This document shows positions 14,401 to 23,199 of a stretch of 64,000 nt of DNA, one piece after another. How positions within the stretch are numbered: position 1 is the stretch's first letter; the number at the start of each line of letters is the position of its first letter. The stretch is from positions 37,403 to 101,402 of the forward strand of contig JAVSML010019201.1 of the NCBI GenBank assembly GCA_038503035.1. Direction: 5' to 3'. The position numbers were made by a program, and so were the translations under genes. Source of the DNA: Crocodylus rhombifer. Taxonomy: Eukaryota; Chordata; Crocodylia; Crocodylidae. Under the pieces are notes generated by a model that worked only from the letters and a program-made list of their open reading frames with translations, was not told the origin of the DNA and ran no database searches.

Positions 14401-14867
14401 CATACTCACCACGCCCCGTTTACACACACATGCACATCAGAGGAGTGGTGCATGTGGGCGGGTGGCCAGGCGAGGTGTGAGGCGTGAGTGTGGGTGCAGG
14501 CGTGTCGGCGTGCATTTGACTGGGCAGGGCAGAAGGTGTGCGCACCACACAGGTGCCCAGGTGCCGCCGGGACCTTTGCCAGCGGGTGGGGGGAGGGAGG
14601 TGTCCCCCTACCCACCCCCCACAGCCCCAAGCGGGTGCCCAAGGGGAGCCCCCGCCCCCCCCGGGCCACGTCACGCGAGCGGGGCGGCCCCTCCCCCTCA
14701 CCCCACCCCCGGACAGGCCCGGCCCGACCCGGCCGCGGCGGTACCTGCACGGCGGCCTCGAGCTTGCCCTCGAAGGTGAAGTCGACGAGGTCAGGCTTGA
14801 GGCAGAGCCCGTAGTTGAGCGGGGACACGTCGGCGGGCAGGCGCTCGAAGGGCCGCTTCTCTGGCAT
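2411..14867 (-). CDS. NPEPPS: NPEPPS, puromycin-sensitive aminopeptidase, 5' part (exons 1-2 only)
   Basis: Two exons joined in phase encode the first 69 residues of the M1-family zinc aminopeptidase NPEPPS, a mainly cytosolic enzyme of about 875-920 residues that trims N-terminal residues from peptides, including proteasome products. Exon 1 begins MPEKRPFERLPADVSPLNYG and exon 2 continues with an ATNQIVMNCADIDII block; both match the vertebrate N-terminal domain. The splice is GTGCAG/GTACC at the donor and TTGCAG/GTG at the acceptor. The catalytic HExxH and GAMEN parts are not present because the gene runs off the left edge. The ATG at 14,865-14,867 is chosen because conservation starts there; the frame stays open upstream to another ATG at 15,069-15,071. 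No coding break is seen. Confidence 0.95.
2496..4070. other. NPEPPS intron 1, 3' portion, no feature seen
   Basis: AT-rich intron sequence with short homopolymer runs. No exon-like conserved frame, RNA gene or clear transposon end is visible. Confidence 0.6.
4071..5312. mobile_element. DNA transposon with TACTGTATTTACT-type inverted ends
   Basis: The left end TACTGTATTTACTCCAATAC and the right end, read inverted, TATCATATTTACTTGAATCT are imperfect terminal inverted repeats of about 25-30 bp, continuing into related GAC/GAGG versus AAGGTGACC motifs. The interior is about 1.2 kb with no recognisable transposase and contains a U2-derived repeat, so part of its length is a later insertion. No convincing target-site duplication was found, and the family is not assigned. 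Confidence 0.55.
4370..4480 (-). repeat. U2 snRNA-derived repeat (SINEU-like head or U2 pseudogene)
   Basis: On the minus strand TTTTTTGGCTAAGATCAA near 4,450-4,470 matches the 5' part of U2 snRNA (the segment containing GGCUAAGAUCAA). About 60 bases later CCTAGTATTG and TACTTCCA resemble the U2 3' stem-loop (CCUGGUAUUG..GUACCUCCA). The middle of U2 is missing, so it is not a functional gene. It lies inside the DNA transposon of this intron. Confidence 0.55.
5313..13015. other. NPEPPS intron 1, central 7.7 kb, AT-rich
   Basis: No gene or structural RNA is recognised. The tract is AT-rich with poly-A runs (for example near 11,143-11,158) and a short GACA run near 8,678. A GC-richer patch at about 6,900-7,440 looks like a decayed repeat, without definable ends. 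The longest open frame here (9,135-9,488, plus) is AT-driven and shows no conserved motif, so it is not annotated. Confidence 0.6.
13020..13225 (-). repeat. tRNA-derived SINE (NPEPPS intron 1)
   Basis: On the minus strand a polymerase III A box (TAGTTCAATTG, 13,195-13,205) and a perfect B box (GGTTCAAGTCC, 13,158-13,168) are separated by a tRNA-like distance. The downstream body continues for about 130 bases without tRNA folding. I infer a tRNA-headed SINE rather than a tRNA gene because no acceptor stem or anticodon arm can be drawn. Confidence 0.6.
13930..14530. repeat. G/GT-rich low-complexity tract next to the NPEPPS island
   Basis: Runs of GGGG, GTGTGTG and CATGTG/CATGGA motifs recur without a fixed period, as in a decayed minisatellite. 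The tract is interrupted by the duplicated Tigger-end segment and merges into the CpG island. Long overlapping open frames on both strands are due to this composition. Confidence 0.6.
14214..14370. repeat. Copy 1 of a duplicated segment carrying a Tigger right terminus
   Basis: This segment matches 16,771-16,930 over about 155 bp. It contains the last ~75 bp of a Tigger element (ending GTCAAGGACTGCCTG, then TA) plus about 75 bp of flanking DNA beyond the element end. Differences are scattered single bases. Shared flank means copying of a segment, or insertion of the transposon into an already repeated sequence, rather than two independent transpositions. Confidence 0.8.
14745..14867 (-). CDS. 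NPEPPS: NPEPPS coding exon 1
   Basis: Forty-one codons, ending in phase 0 at a CAG/GTACC donor. The residues cover the short acidic/basic leader MPEKRPFERL and the start of the N-terminal beta domain (LNYGLCLKPDL, then DFTFEGKLEAAVQ). The exon is embedded in a CpG island and is far richer in GC than the rest of the intron-rich gene. Confidence 0.95.
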
Positions 14868-14987
14868 GGCGAGGCCGGGGCCGGGCGGGGCCGCAGCGGA
14901 GCGGGGGCAGGGGCCCCTCAGGCAGGCGGGCGGGCGAGCGGGCGGCGGCGGCGGGGACCCGGACAGGCACGGAGCGACGCCCGCGGT

Positions 14988-15038
14988 GGCCGGGCGGGCG
15001 GGCGGGCGGGCAGGCAGGGAGGGAGGGGGGGGCGGGCG
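14988..15038 (+). other. G-quadruplex-prone GGGC tandem in the NPEPPS island
   Basis: Five consecutive GGGC units are followed by GGGA units and a run of eight G, all on the plus strand, the template for NPEPPS. The spacing of three-G tracts by one to two bases fits the standard quadruplex pattern. It falls in the presumed 5' leader, between the upstream and the conserved ATG. Confidence 0.65.
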
Positions 15039-15064
15039 CTCCCCGGCAGGAGCGAACGGGCGCT

Positions 15065-15076
15065 TGCGCATGCGCG
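15065..15076. promoter_or_regulatory. NRF1 binding site
   Basis: TGCGCATGCGCG agrees at all positions with the NRF1 consensus YGCGCAYGCGCR. It lies about 200 bp upstream of the conserved NPEPPS ATG. The palindrome also contains the upstream in-frame ATG at 15,069-15,071. Confidence 0.7.
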
Positions 15077-15155
15077 CGCGGTGACGGCAGGGGAGGAGCG
15101 GAGAGAGGTGTGTGGAGTGGGGGGTGGAGGTCGGACGTTACGTGCGTGAGGCGTC

Positions 15156-15164
15156 ATTGCATCA
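15156..15164 (-). promoter_or_regulatory. C/EBP-ATF response element (CARE)-like site
   Basis: On the minus strand TGATGCAAT fits the C/EBP-ATF composite consensus TGATGNAAN used by ATF4 dimers. It lies about 290 bp upstream of the NPEPPS start codon, just outside the GC core of the island. Nine-base matches also arise by chance. Confidence 0.35.
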
Positions 15165-15329
15165 GAGGGCGCGCGCGTAGTGGCGTCACAAGGCCTCCCG
15201 GTCCCGCGCGCGCGCAATTCAAAACCGTCCATTCCCTACCCCGCCCCCCATCACCTCAAAGAAGGGGCGGGGGGATTGCGCTCGCTGCCTGCTGCCTGGC
15301 CTTCCCTCAGTGCTAGAGGGCTGGGTAGG

Positions 15330-15530
15330 CTTGCGTGTGCCCGTGTTGATATATACGTGTATATGTTGGTGTGTGTTTACGTATGTGCGTGCATGTCTGC
15401 GCGTGTGCATTTGCACTTATGTGTGTACGTATATATGTACACGTGGGTACATATGTGTGTATATAAATATGCATATCACACGTATATAGATATATCTATA
15501 TATGGTATATGTGTATGTATGTATATAGCA
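15330..15530. repeat. TG/TA microsatellite-like tract
   Basis: About 200 bp of imperfect TGTG, GTAT and ATAT repeats on the intergenic side of the NPEPPS promoter. It includes a 20-bp perfect palindrome, TATATAGATATATCTATATA, at 15,483-15,502. The open frame across it is simple-repeat translation. Confidence 0.75.
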
Positions 15531-15614
15531 CCAGTTGTCCTGAACTGAAGCTTATTTGGTCAGATGCTATGAAGCACTGGAAGGTAAGGGCGCTTTGCTC
15601 TTTCCCAAGCAGTA

Positions 15615-16849
15615 CAGGTGGTCCTTGGACTTACGACACCATTGGTTCCTGAAAACCAAGTCTTAAGTCAAAATGTCATAACTGGGAACCGATTTTCCCA
15701 TAGGAACAATGTTATAGATGGGGGATTGGTTCCTGAACCAAGGCCCGATACCCTATTTCCCCCCAAAATAACCCAGAATTTTGTACTCGATTAATTATAG
15801 ACAACTATATCAAATACAGTTACATTAATGTATTTATATTGTAAATAGCAATCATATTGATCTGGAAGGACTTCTTTGAGGTGACTTTCCTGGACTTTTT
15901 AAAGGGCTCTTGGCTGGAGTCTTCTCAGGAGTCCTGACTGCAGGTTTTTCTCGAGTTTCATCTGCTTTCCTTAAAGAAAGTGTCCAAAAAGTTTGGACAG
16001 ATGTTCTCTTTTGCTTGTAAATTTCTCTGTAGCAGCTGTGCGTGTCGAATATGCTCCTATTCACTGATACACTGCGTTCAATGTTGGGGTCATCTTCCTC
16101 AAACAGGGACACAGCAGCTTCCAAATACTGAAATGCCTCAGCCGACACTTTTGTGTTGTCAACACTTTATGAGGAGGACTCTCTTCAACAGTCGGTGCTG
16201 TAACAGGCAACAGGTAGATCTTCCTCTGCCACTTTTTGCTGTTCCAATTCAGTGAGGTCCTCATTAGTAAATTCTTCTGAATGTGATGCCAGCAACTCAT
16301 CAACATCCTCTGCTGCAATGTCTAAGTTGAGTTCTTTGCCCATTTAAACAACAGTTTTGGTCACCTCTTCAACAGTGTTTGTTAAGCTTTGGAAGTCGGA
16401 CAGAAAATCAGGACACAATTTTCAGGGGATATCCAAAGCTCTACTGATTTCACTTGGTGTCTCACCTTTACCAGACCCCTTAATTATTTCCATTTTTGTT
16501 TCCACAGTAGTTCCTCTGTTTCTTAATCTCTTGCACCAGATTTATTCTTTTTCTGTCATTATTCTGCAAAGAAACACTAAATTTTAATACTATTCTGCAA
16601 AGAAACACTCAATTTTAAGAACAAGTTTGGAACCGCAAAGATTCATCATGTAAAAATGGTGTCAGAACAGCAACTGAGCATCTTGAGTCAGGGAGACGGG
16701 TGGCGTGGCAGATCAGTGTGGTGTGGCATCACGTTAGATCAAGTGTAAAGTCAAAACCGATGTCAGAAAGTCAAAATGGGGAGTCGATTTATAAATGTCA
16801 TAAGTGCCGTTCATCATAACGCAAATGTTGTAAAGTCAAGGACTGCCTG
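15615..16849 (-). mobile_element. Tigger-type (Tc1/mariner superfamily) DNA transposon
   Basis: The left end CAGGTGGTCCTTGGACTTAC and the right end, read inverted, CAGGCAGTCCTTGACTTTAC are terminal inverted repeats, flanked by TA on both sides (15,613-15,614 and 16,850-16,851), as expected of this superfamily. At 1,235 bp the element is shorter than an autonomous copy. It holds only the C-terminal part of a decayed transposase on the minus strand. Confidence 0.85.
15852..16345 (-). pseudogene. Tigger transposase, C-terminal remnant
   Basis: On the minus strand the frame reads MGKELNLDIAAEDVDELLA, then SEEFTNEDLTELEQQ, then after stops in the same region SAEAFQYLEAAVSLFEEDDP and a basic tail of TPEKTPAKSP-type repeats. 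The ELLxSHxEExTNEDLxELE pattern is the typical C-terminal tail of TIGD1/Tigger transposases. The DNA-binding and DDE catalytic domains are missing and the frame is broken by stops near 16,150-16,200, so it is dead. Confidence 0.75.
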
Positions 16850-16930
16850 TAATTCTCAGTTGGGTGCTTCCAAGGGTACTGCGGGGTGCCATGCAACATT
16901 AGCACTGATAGGTATGTAAACGTGATTCAC
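16771..16930. repeat. Copy 2 of the duplicated Tigger-end segment
   Basis: The right terminus of the full Tigger element plus about 80 bp of outside flank. It is nearly identical to 14,214-14,370 in the same orientation. The two copies are 2.5 kb apart and lie on either side of the NPEPPS promoter. Confidence 0.8.
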
Positions 16931-17360
16931 CGGATAAACCCGGAGATTGCAAATAGGAATGCTCAATTTTATAGCCATTCTGGCCCTGCATAGGCTTTCT
17001 TCAGCTCTTTGCAACATAAGGATTGCTCTAGTATTTTCTGTACTAAAAAATGAGTGAAGGCTGAGAGCTGGTATTTTCCAAGGGGGAATGTGAGTCTAAA
17101 AATGGTTGAGAACCATTGTTTTAGACCAACTAAATCAGCTTTGTGTAGGGTCAGATCAAGTATAATGAGGGGACATCTGAGCTGCCAGGCTAGTAGGCTT
17201 GAAACTTGCACATAGTATGCCAGCCTGATAGAAATTATGGCCCATACTGATAGTATTATTGTGCTTGGGTAATTTAGACCTGGAATTTAATTAGTTATTG
17301 GATTTGGACTAAAACAGGAATAAATATATATGTTAAAAACTCTAAAACAGAGATGTATTT

Positions 17361-17396
17361 CATAAGCCTTCATGAGCCTGAGCTCATTTCATCAGG
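17361..17396 (-). ncRNA. Hammerhead-ribozyme-like motif (Penelope-type)
   Basis: Read on the minus strand: the core box CTGATGA, a stem II formed by ATGAGC and GCTCAT with a TCAG loop, then GAAG followed by GCTTATG. A canonical core needs GAAA, so the second box has one change (A to G). The layout and GCTTATG flank match the hammerhead motifs known from Penelope-like retroelements of reptiles. It is a single short remnant, with no reverse transcriptase nearby, and its activity is unknown. Confidence 0.6.
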
Positions 17397-17399
17397 GCC

Positions 17400-20265
17400 A
17401 GCTCTCCCTCCCCTTCTCTCTCCCTTCCCTTTCTGTTCTGGCAACTTCCAAAGCTGAGTTCCTGTTCAGGGTGAGCTACTGCAGCCTCCTGTGTAAGGTG
17501 TTATACCATTGCCAGTGCCCAGTATCCACAAATCAAGATCAGCTCAAAAAACCATGAGACTTTTAAGGCAAACAAATGTGGGACTCATACTGTATCATCA
17601 GTTCTTTGAACTTTTAGGATTTGCTCAGGCTGCTTCCCTCAATCCTGTTTAATGATTGCTGTGATTCTTGTGCAATAACATGAATCCAGGAGCTGGTACT
17701 TCTAAACCAAGCCAAATGTTGCAAGATTCACAGTAAAATCATGATTTTGTAACACTGATGTAAGTTCTTTGATGTCCCAAATTAAAGATTGCTTGTTTAC
17801 ACCGTCTTGGCAGAGAATCCCATTTCCCTTCCCATGTCCTGTCTTTAAAGGATTGTTTGCTTGCCCAACCCAGAATAGACTGTGTTTCAGCAGCTGGGGG
17901 TAATCCATAGATCCACAGGATGAGTAACATTGCAAAGCACTTTCAAGCTTGTAAAAGATAGTATGTAAATAATACATCTTAAATGCTAGCTCTGCAAATA
18001 GTACAATAAATAATGTTTATAGGATAATAATAGTGTTCTAAACAGAGTGAAACTCTGAGTGGTTGCTCATTTATGTGACAATTCCTAGCAGGAAGTTTAA
18101 AAAGCCTTGTTAAAAAAGTTATATAGCAAAGAGAAGGATTGGAAACTAAAATCCTTAGAAGCTGCATACAGACTATTTAAGTATGTGATGCCAGTCACCA
18201 AGGGGCAATATTTCAGAATCACTACAGAGCAGATTTTAGGTGCTCCTCACCTCTTCCCCCATGTTTTCAAAATGGATCTCATTGTGGCACTGAGCTCTTT
18301 TGAAAATTCTAACCAAAGGGTATTCATGTTGCAAAACTCTATTGTGATCAAACAGCACGGTGCAATCATTTATTCAAAACCAAAAAGAAAACAAAAATCC
18401 TTCATAAAAGTGAAAATCCAAGCCAAATGATTCCCAAACCCAGGAAGGTAATGACACCAGGTCACATGTAAACTGGCTAGTGGAAGGGCTAAAAGAGACT
18501 TGCTAAAGACAAAAATCAAGATATCCTATAATTGTAGATACTGTAGGACTGCTGAGGAGAATCACTGGCAAATAGAAGATAAGCAAGGAGTAAAAGAAAG
18601 CACTCAAAGAAAATAAGGGATTTCCTGAGAAGTTGAACAGTTGTGCTACCCCAGAGCTACTCTTTGTGAGTTATAAAAATGAGATTATGTCACAGACTAA
18701 ACTGTTGAAAAGGGTTCGCTATTGAGGACCAGATTTTAAGACCTTCCCCTAGTCTTAGGGTAGCACCACTGATTTCAGTGAAAGAGTAAGGTTCTTCTCT
18801 CTCAACAAGAGTGTAGCTATTGGAATCTGACACACATGCTGTCACCAGGACTGAACAGTTTTCACCCAAGAACTCTGAAGGAACTCAATGAAGTGGCTGC
18901 ATTGCTAAGACTTGTCTGTATTTCCTCATCTTCAGCTCTATTCTGTACAGGAGATCTTAAAATGAATCCCAAGCTATACAGGAAAAGAAGTAAAGATATG
19001 ATCAGTAGTGGCTTTATTCCATTTGATAGTTTTCTCTGCCTACTGATGCCTCTCCTCTTCTGCCAGCATCTTGCTTCTGCCCTGAATCATTGATATCCAT
19101 ACAGCTGAAGGATGGATGCTAGCTCCACCTCATGCTACCCCTTTGTCCACCATTGAGTGACATATAACATTCCTTTCCACCCAACATGTTAATTTCCACT
19201 GTTCTTAATCACCTACAGAGAGTAATTTAAGGGCCAATAATCGAGCCACAGTCTCCTGCACAGCTATGAATAGGATTAACTACTAACCTAATTAAAATCT
19301 TAAATGCCAAAAAATGAAAGATAGCTATCAAACTTTTGAAAGTAATCACCTCCTTTATTTTAGGAAGGAAACACAGTTTCTTATGCAAGGAAAGTGTTCA
19401 GTTGTTAATTTCCTTCTACCCATGGAAACCACAATTGCATTTTTCCAGAAGGTTTTATTTTAGTTAAAAGTGATATCTCACTGTTTAAAATATAAGTTAG
19501 CACAGAAAGAAAGAGCACTAATTTGCTGAGACCTGGAGAAGTTTGCAGCAGGAACTGGGGCACAGAGGAAGAAAAGACAGATTTCTAAGCATAATTAAAA
19601 AAAAATAGTGGATGAATATGAGTTGGGGGGTTCTTTTTGGCTGCATTACACTGGAGCGGCCTGAGGACAGGAAAGGAGGCAGAGGAGAATGACTAGCAAT
19701 AGATGTAGCATTCAACAAGCTCTCTGTACTTGACTCCCAAGGCTGCTTGTCCAGTCTTATTCAAATCAAGGTGTCTAGGACTGAGCCTCTCAGATGGTTT
19801 CACAACATTTCCACCAAAGCCATCTATCCATGATACTCATCTGACATCTTATTGCACCAGCTGGGTGAAGGCTACTTATGCAAGGATCACCACTGTGCTG
19901 TGACACTCATTAACTGAACCCTCAGAAAACTCCCTTCAAACATACCAGACCAGGTCCTGTCTAGCTGAAGCCAGGAGCAGTGTACTGGGTGAGTGCAGTG
20001 CTGCAAAACTGGATGATTGTGCTAAAAGTTTAAATATAATTTGTCAGCTCACAAGAAGAGTTGTGGGGAGTGGAAGCTTAACTTGAGGTTATTTTTCTTA
20101 CACTGATTATTAAACAAATTTAGTACTGGTGAATGGTACCTGTAACAGACCTGCTGCCTGGAATCCTTCATTCCACACAGTACAGCAAAGACGGGGCATT
20201 TTTTTCCCATCCTGGCAATATGCCTCACCCTGACATTATTAGCAGTTAATTACTCATTATAATAT
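17400..20265. other. Intergenic, no feature recognised
   Basis: No gene, RNA or transposon with readable ends. Open frames of 60-107 codons occur on both strands without conserved motifs or splice context. Confidence 0.55.
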
Positions 20266-20267
20266 AA

Positions 20268-20825
20268 TAAAAGGCTTAGTCTATGTGTCTGGCTGTATGT
20301 CTGTCTGTCCGTAATGCTTTTGGGAAACTGCACATGCACCACCAAGAGGATGGACAGCAATTGGCTGCATGCCCTGGGCTGTGCGGGCCCAAGTTTGAGC
20401 TGCTGCTAGGGAAGTTTGTGGTGGTGGCAAACATGCCCTGGCTGCCCGAGCAGCGGGACTTCCCCATGCTTCCCTGCCTGAGGGGGGAGGGGGTCATGGT
20501 AGCAGCATCCCTGCCACCACCCAGCCCCAATGCCCCCCAGAACAGCCAGCAGGGAGGGTGAGGCGATGGGGCAGGGAGGGAGGCGGACACAGGCCAGGTG
20601 GATGTGGAACAATGGGGGTAGAGTGGGGCTGGACCCAGAGCACCTGTGGGGGTTAGCGCAGGGCTGGACCCGGAGTGGCCAGGGGAGGGGGTGGAGCGTG
20701 GACAGACCTGGAGCAGTGTGGGGGAAGGTGGGGTACAGCAGAGTCAGAGCAGCAGAGGGGGGCATCCGGCCAGATGCAGGGCTCCATCCCCCCCATCGCC
20801 CCTCCCCCCCATAATTTTTTACAGG
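20268..20825. repeat. GC-rich minisatellite-like block
   Basis: A sharply bounded GC-rich block in AT-rich DNA, starting at a TGTCTGTCTGTCC run and ending in C-runs before an ATAATTTTTT border. Inside it GGGCTGGACCCAGAG and GGGCTGGACCCGGAG recur with GGAGNGTGG-type spacers at a period of about 35-40 bp. I infer a decayed minisatellite within a non-autonomous element; the family is not identified. Confidence 0.5.
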
Positions 20826-20829
20826 AATT

Positions 20830-22630
20830 TGCTAGTTAGTTGTAATAACATAGTACACAGAGATGCCAGTCAGGCTCAGCTGTATTGTGCTGGATACTAA
20901 ATACATAGGAGCAATGACAGCAATTTATCCCAACACTAGGGGTGAAAAGTAGCATTCAGTCCACTGCGGTTACTTTGTGGCCACTCCTCTGAGATCACCA
21001 GGAAGGAGGTCAGTAATTAGTACCCATGAGTTTTGAAATGTGAGTGCCATCCATTGGAAATTGGTCTGTCATCAGTCATCACCAAGGTGACAAAGGTCAT
21101 TTTACATAGGCCAGTGAACAGCCTACAGATGAATATTTCAGCCAGTATCAAGCAGAACTGAACCAATGACCTAAAGGCTCCACTTCTGATTACCCCTGAG
21201 CTACCTGTTCCCCAGGCTAATATTAGTAGGCAGAAAGAAGTATTATGCACTCTGTTTCCAGGATGCTCCTCAAAGGTAGAGCAGAGAAACCTCAGGGAAC
21301 TTAGGGTCCACAAAGACATAGATAATTGTCAAGCTCCCTAGCAGAAAGAGAGGCAACTACCTGTTGCTGTCCTGATTATTTATGCTTTCCAGTGCATCAG
21401 TGCAACCTGCAATAGAAATAGCTTCTGAATGGGTTTCCACCCCAGACAGTGGCTGTCTAGAGGGACTGAAATGTTTGTGGGAATGAGATTTGGTTCGACA
21501 CAAAATAAAGACATTTGAGGTATAGATCTACTATTGGAACAAATCAGCTTCTTGTGTTCTATAGCCAAAGGTGCCTGTCCCATGTATTCATCTGGGAGGG
21601 ATTCAGTGGGTCATTTAGTAAAGTTCTATGTACTTACATCACAATCACAATAATGTCCAAGTATATAGCACAGATTTGTGTGCGTTTATCTAAAAAACAT
21701 TGCATGTGCTTATCTATAAGATACATTCTCCAGATGGAAACAAACCTTTTCAAACAGATTACATCTGATTTTGGTTGCCAAACTGGTTGCTTGGCTTGTG
21801 TTTGGTAAAAGGAACAACAGATTCTTTCTGCAACTGAATTTCTCCAAGTTAGTACATTGTGAGTTAAATTTGACTAAGTCGAAAATCTTGCCAACCAAAA
21901 AAACCTGTCGAAAGTCTGCCTTTATGTTGCTTTCCAGCTAAACCAGCTTTTCCTATGGGTCCAGACAAAAAATGTATATAGGCTGGCTGCATGGATGGAG
22001 ATCTAATTACAACCCAACTCTAAAAACACTTAACTGCAATTAAGTCAGTGGCTGCAACTGCCCCAGAACCCCACCAGCTGCTGCCCATTATTAGTTCACT
22101 ATCTAATTTGAGAGAAGCAGGAAATTTGGGGGAGGGGGGTTTTTCCCTATCATTTCTGCCCATCCTTCTGTTATGAGCATATTCCCTTAGAGTGACTGGC
22201 CAGCCTTGCCTTGTAGTAGCTCAGTTGAATCTCAAACATTTTCTCCCCTGAGAAACAGTAACAGCTATGGAAGTATTTCAATAGGCTTCTTTATTAGCTG
22301 GACATAAGCACCAGAAAACTCCAGCTGTTGCAATTAAAAACCTGTGTTTGCTCTTGTTCTCCTCCATCCCTCCATGTTTCCTGTATTTTAATGTGCTTGG
22401 TATGAGTTAGTTCATCTAGTTGGATATTTATCTATAGTTATTCAGCATCTCGGGGGGGGGGGGTAAATGTGGCCAGGACCTTTTCGTAAGTGGGACTACA
22501 TGGATGCAACTGCAACTTAGCTACTTCTGCATGGAGGCCCCTTGTTTGACAGCTCAGAGGCTATTTTGTAACTTCCTGTGGCAACATTCTTCCATAAATT
22601 GGACCAGACAAAACTTCTGTGTTCTGGTAA
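20830..22630. other. Intergenic, no gene seen
   Basis: Unremarkable intergenic sequence with an 11-12-base G run near 22,452. No conserved exon or RNA gene is visible. Confidence 0.5.
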
Positions 22631-22659
22631 ATAGTTTTACTCACTCTGTCCTTTCTCTA

Positions 22660-23145
22660 GAACAATGGAAAGCAGTGAACCAGGAGACCTGGTATCTACT
22701 GGTTTTGACACCATCTTGCTGCATGCCCTGGAGCAAGCTACTCCCATTGTATTTCAACTCCCTCTGTTTGTCTCTTGTCTTTTTAGATGTAGGTTGTCAA
22801 ACTCACCCTGTATCAGATACATAGGATGGGACTCCTCCTGGCCCTGATCCTGAGAGCCAGCAGCAGCTGTGGTGGGTCCATGGGTAGCATCAAGGGTCAA
22901 TGGGCACAGGGCCAAGGGCATTTGAACAGCCCTGACTTGCCCCCCTGCTGCAGAGGGCCACAGGGTCCCAAATTCTGTAGCAGGCCCTGCCCCTCAAATT
23001 CACGTAGCCTGCTGGGATGGATGGGTAGGCTCTGCAAGCCATATCATCCATGATTTAAACTATAAGCCCTTCAGAACAGAGCCTGCCCCTAACAATGTGT
23101 TTGTACAGTACTCAGCACAATAAGGCCTTAGTCTCAGCTGAGGCT
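22660..23145 (+). repeat. MIR/CORE-type SINE pieces
   Basis: The part at 22,670-22,790 resembles the MIR tRNA-related and core region. The part at 23,058-23,130 (TGTACAGTACTCAGCACAAT followed by AAGGC) is the conserved 3' tail type of amniote MIR/CORE-SINEs. The intervening 250 bp are not assigned. Confidence 0.45.
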
Positions 23146-23199
23146 TCTCAGTGACACTGCAATATAGATATCTAGAAGTAACCAGCGTCCAAGAATGCT

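Larger units (their letters stand above)
14520..15235 (-). promoter_or_regulatory. NPEPPS: CpG island and promoter of NPEPPS
   Basis: A dense CG-rich stretch surrounds coding exon 1, with many CGCG/GCGC tetramers, in an otherwise AT-rich intron/intergenic setting. It contains an NRF1 site, CRE-like TGACG half sites and GGGCGG/GGCGGG boxes, with no TATA box close to the start codon. This is the usual form of a broadly active housekeeping promoter. The transcription start site itself cannot be fixed. Confidence 0.8.

Noticed and set aside
14406..15149. Several long open frames on both strands across the CpG island
   Set aside because: All except the NPEPPS exon 1 frame are products of GC-rich sequence lacking stop codons; they show only P/A/R/G-rich strings.
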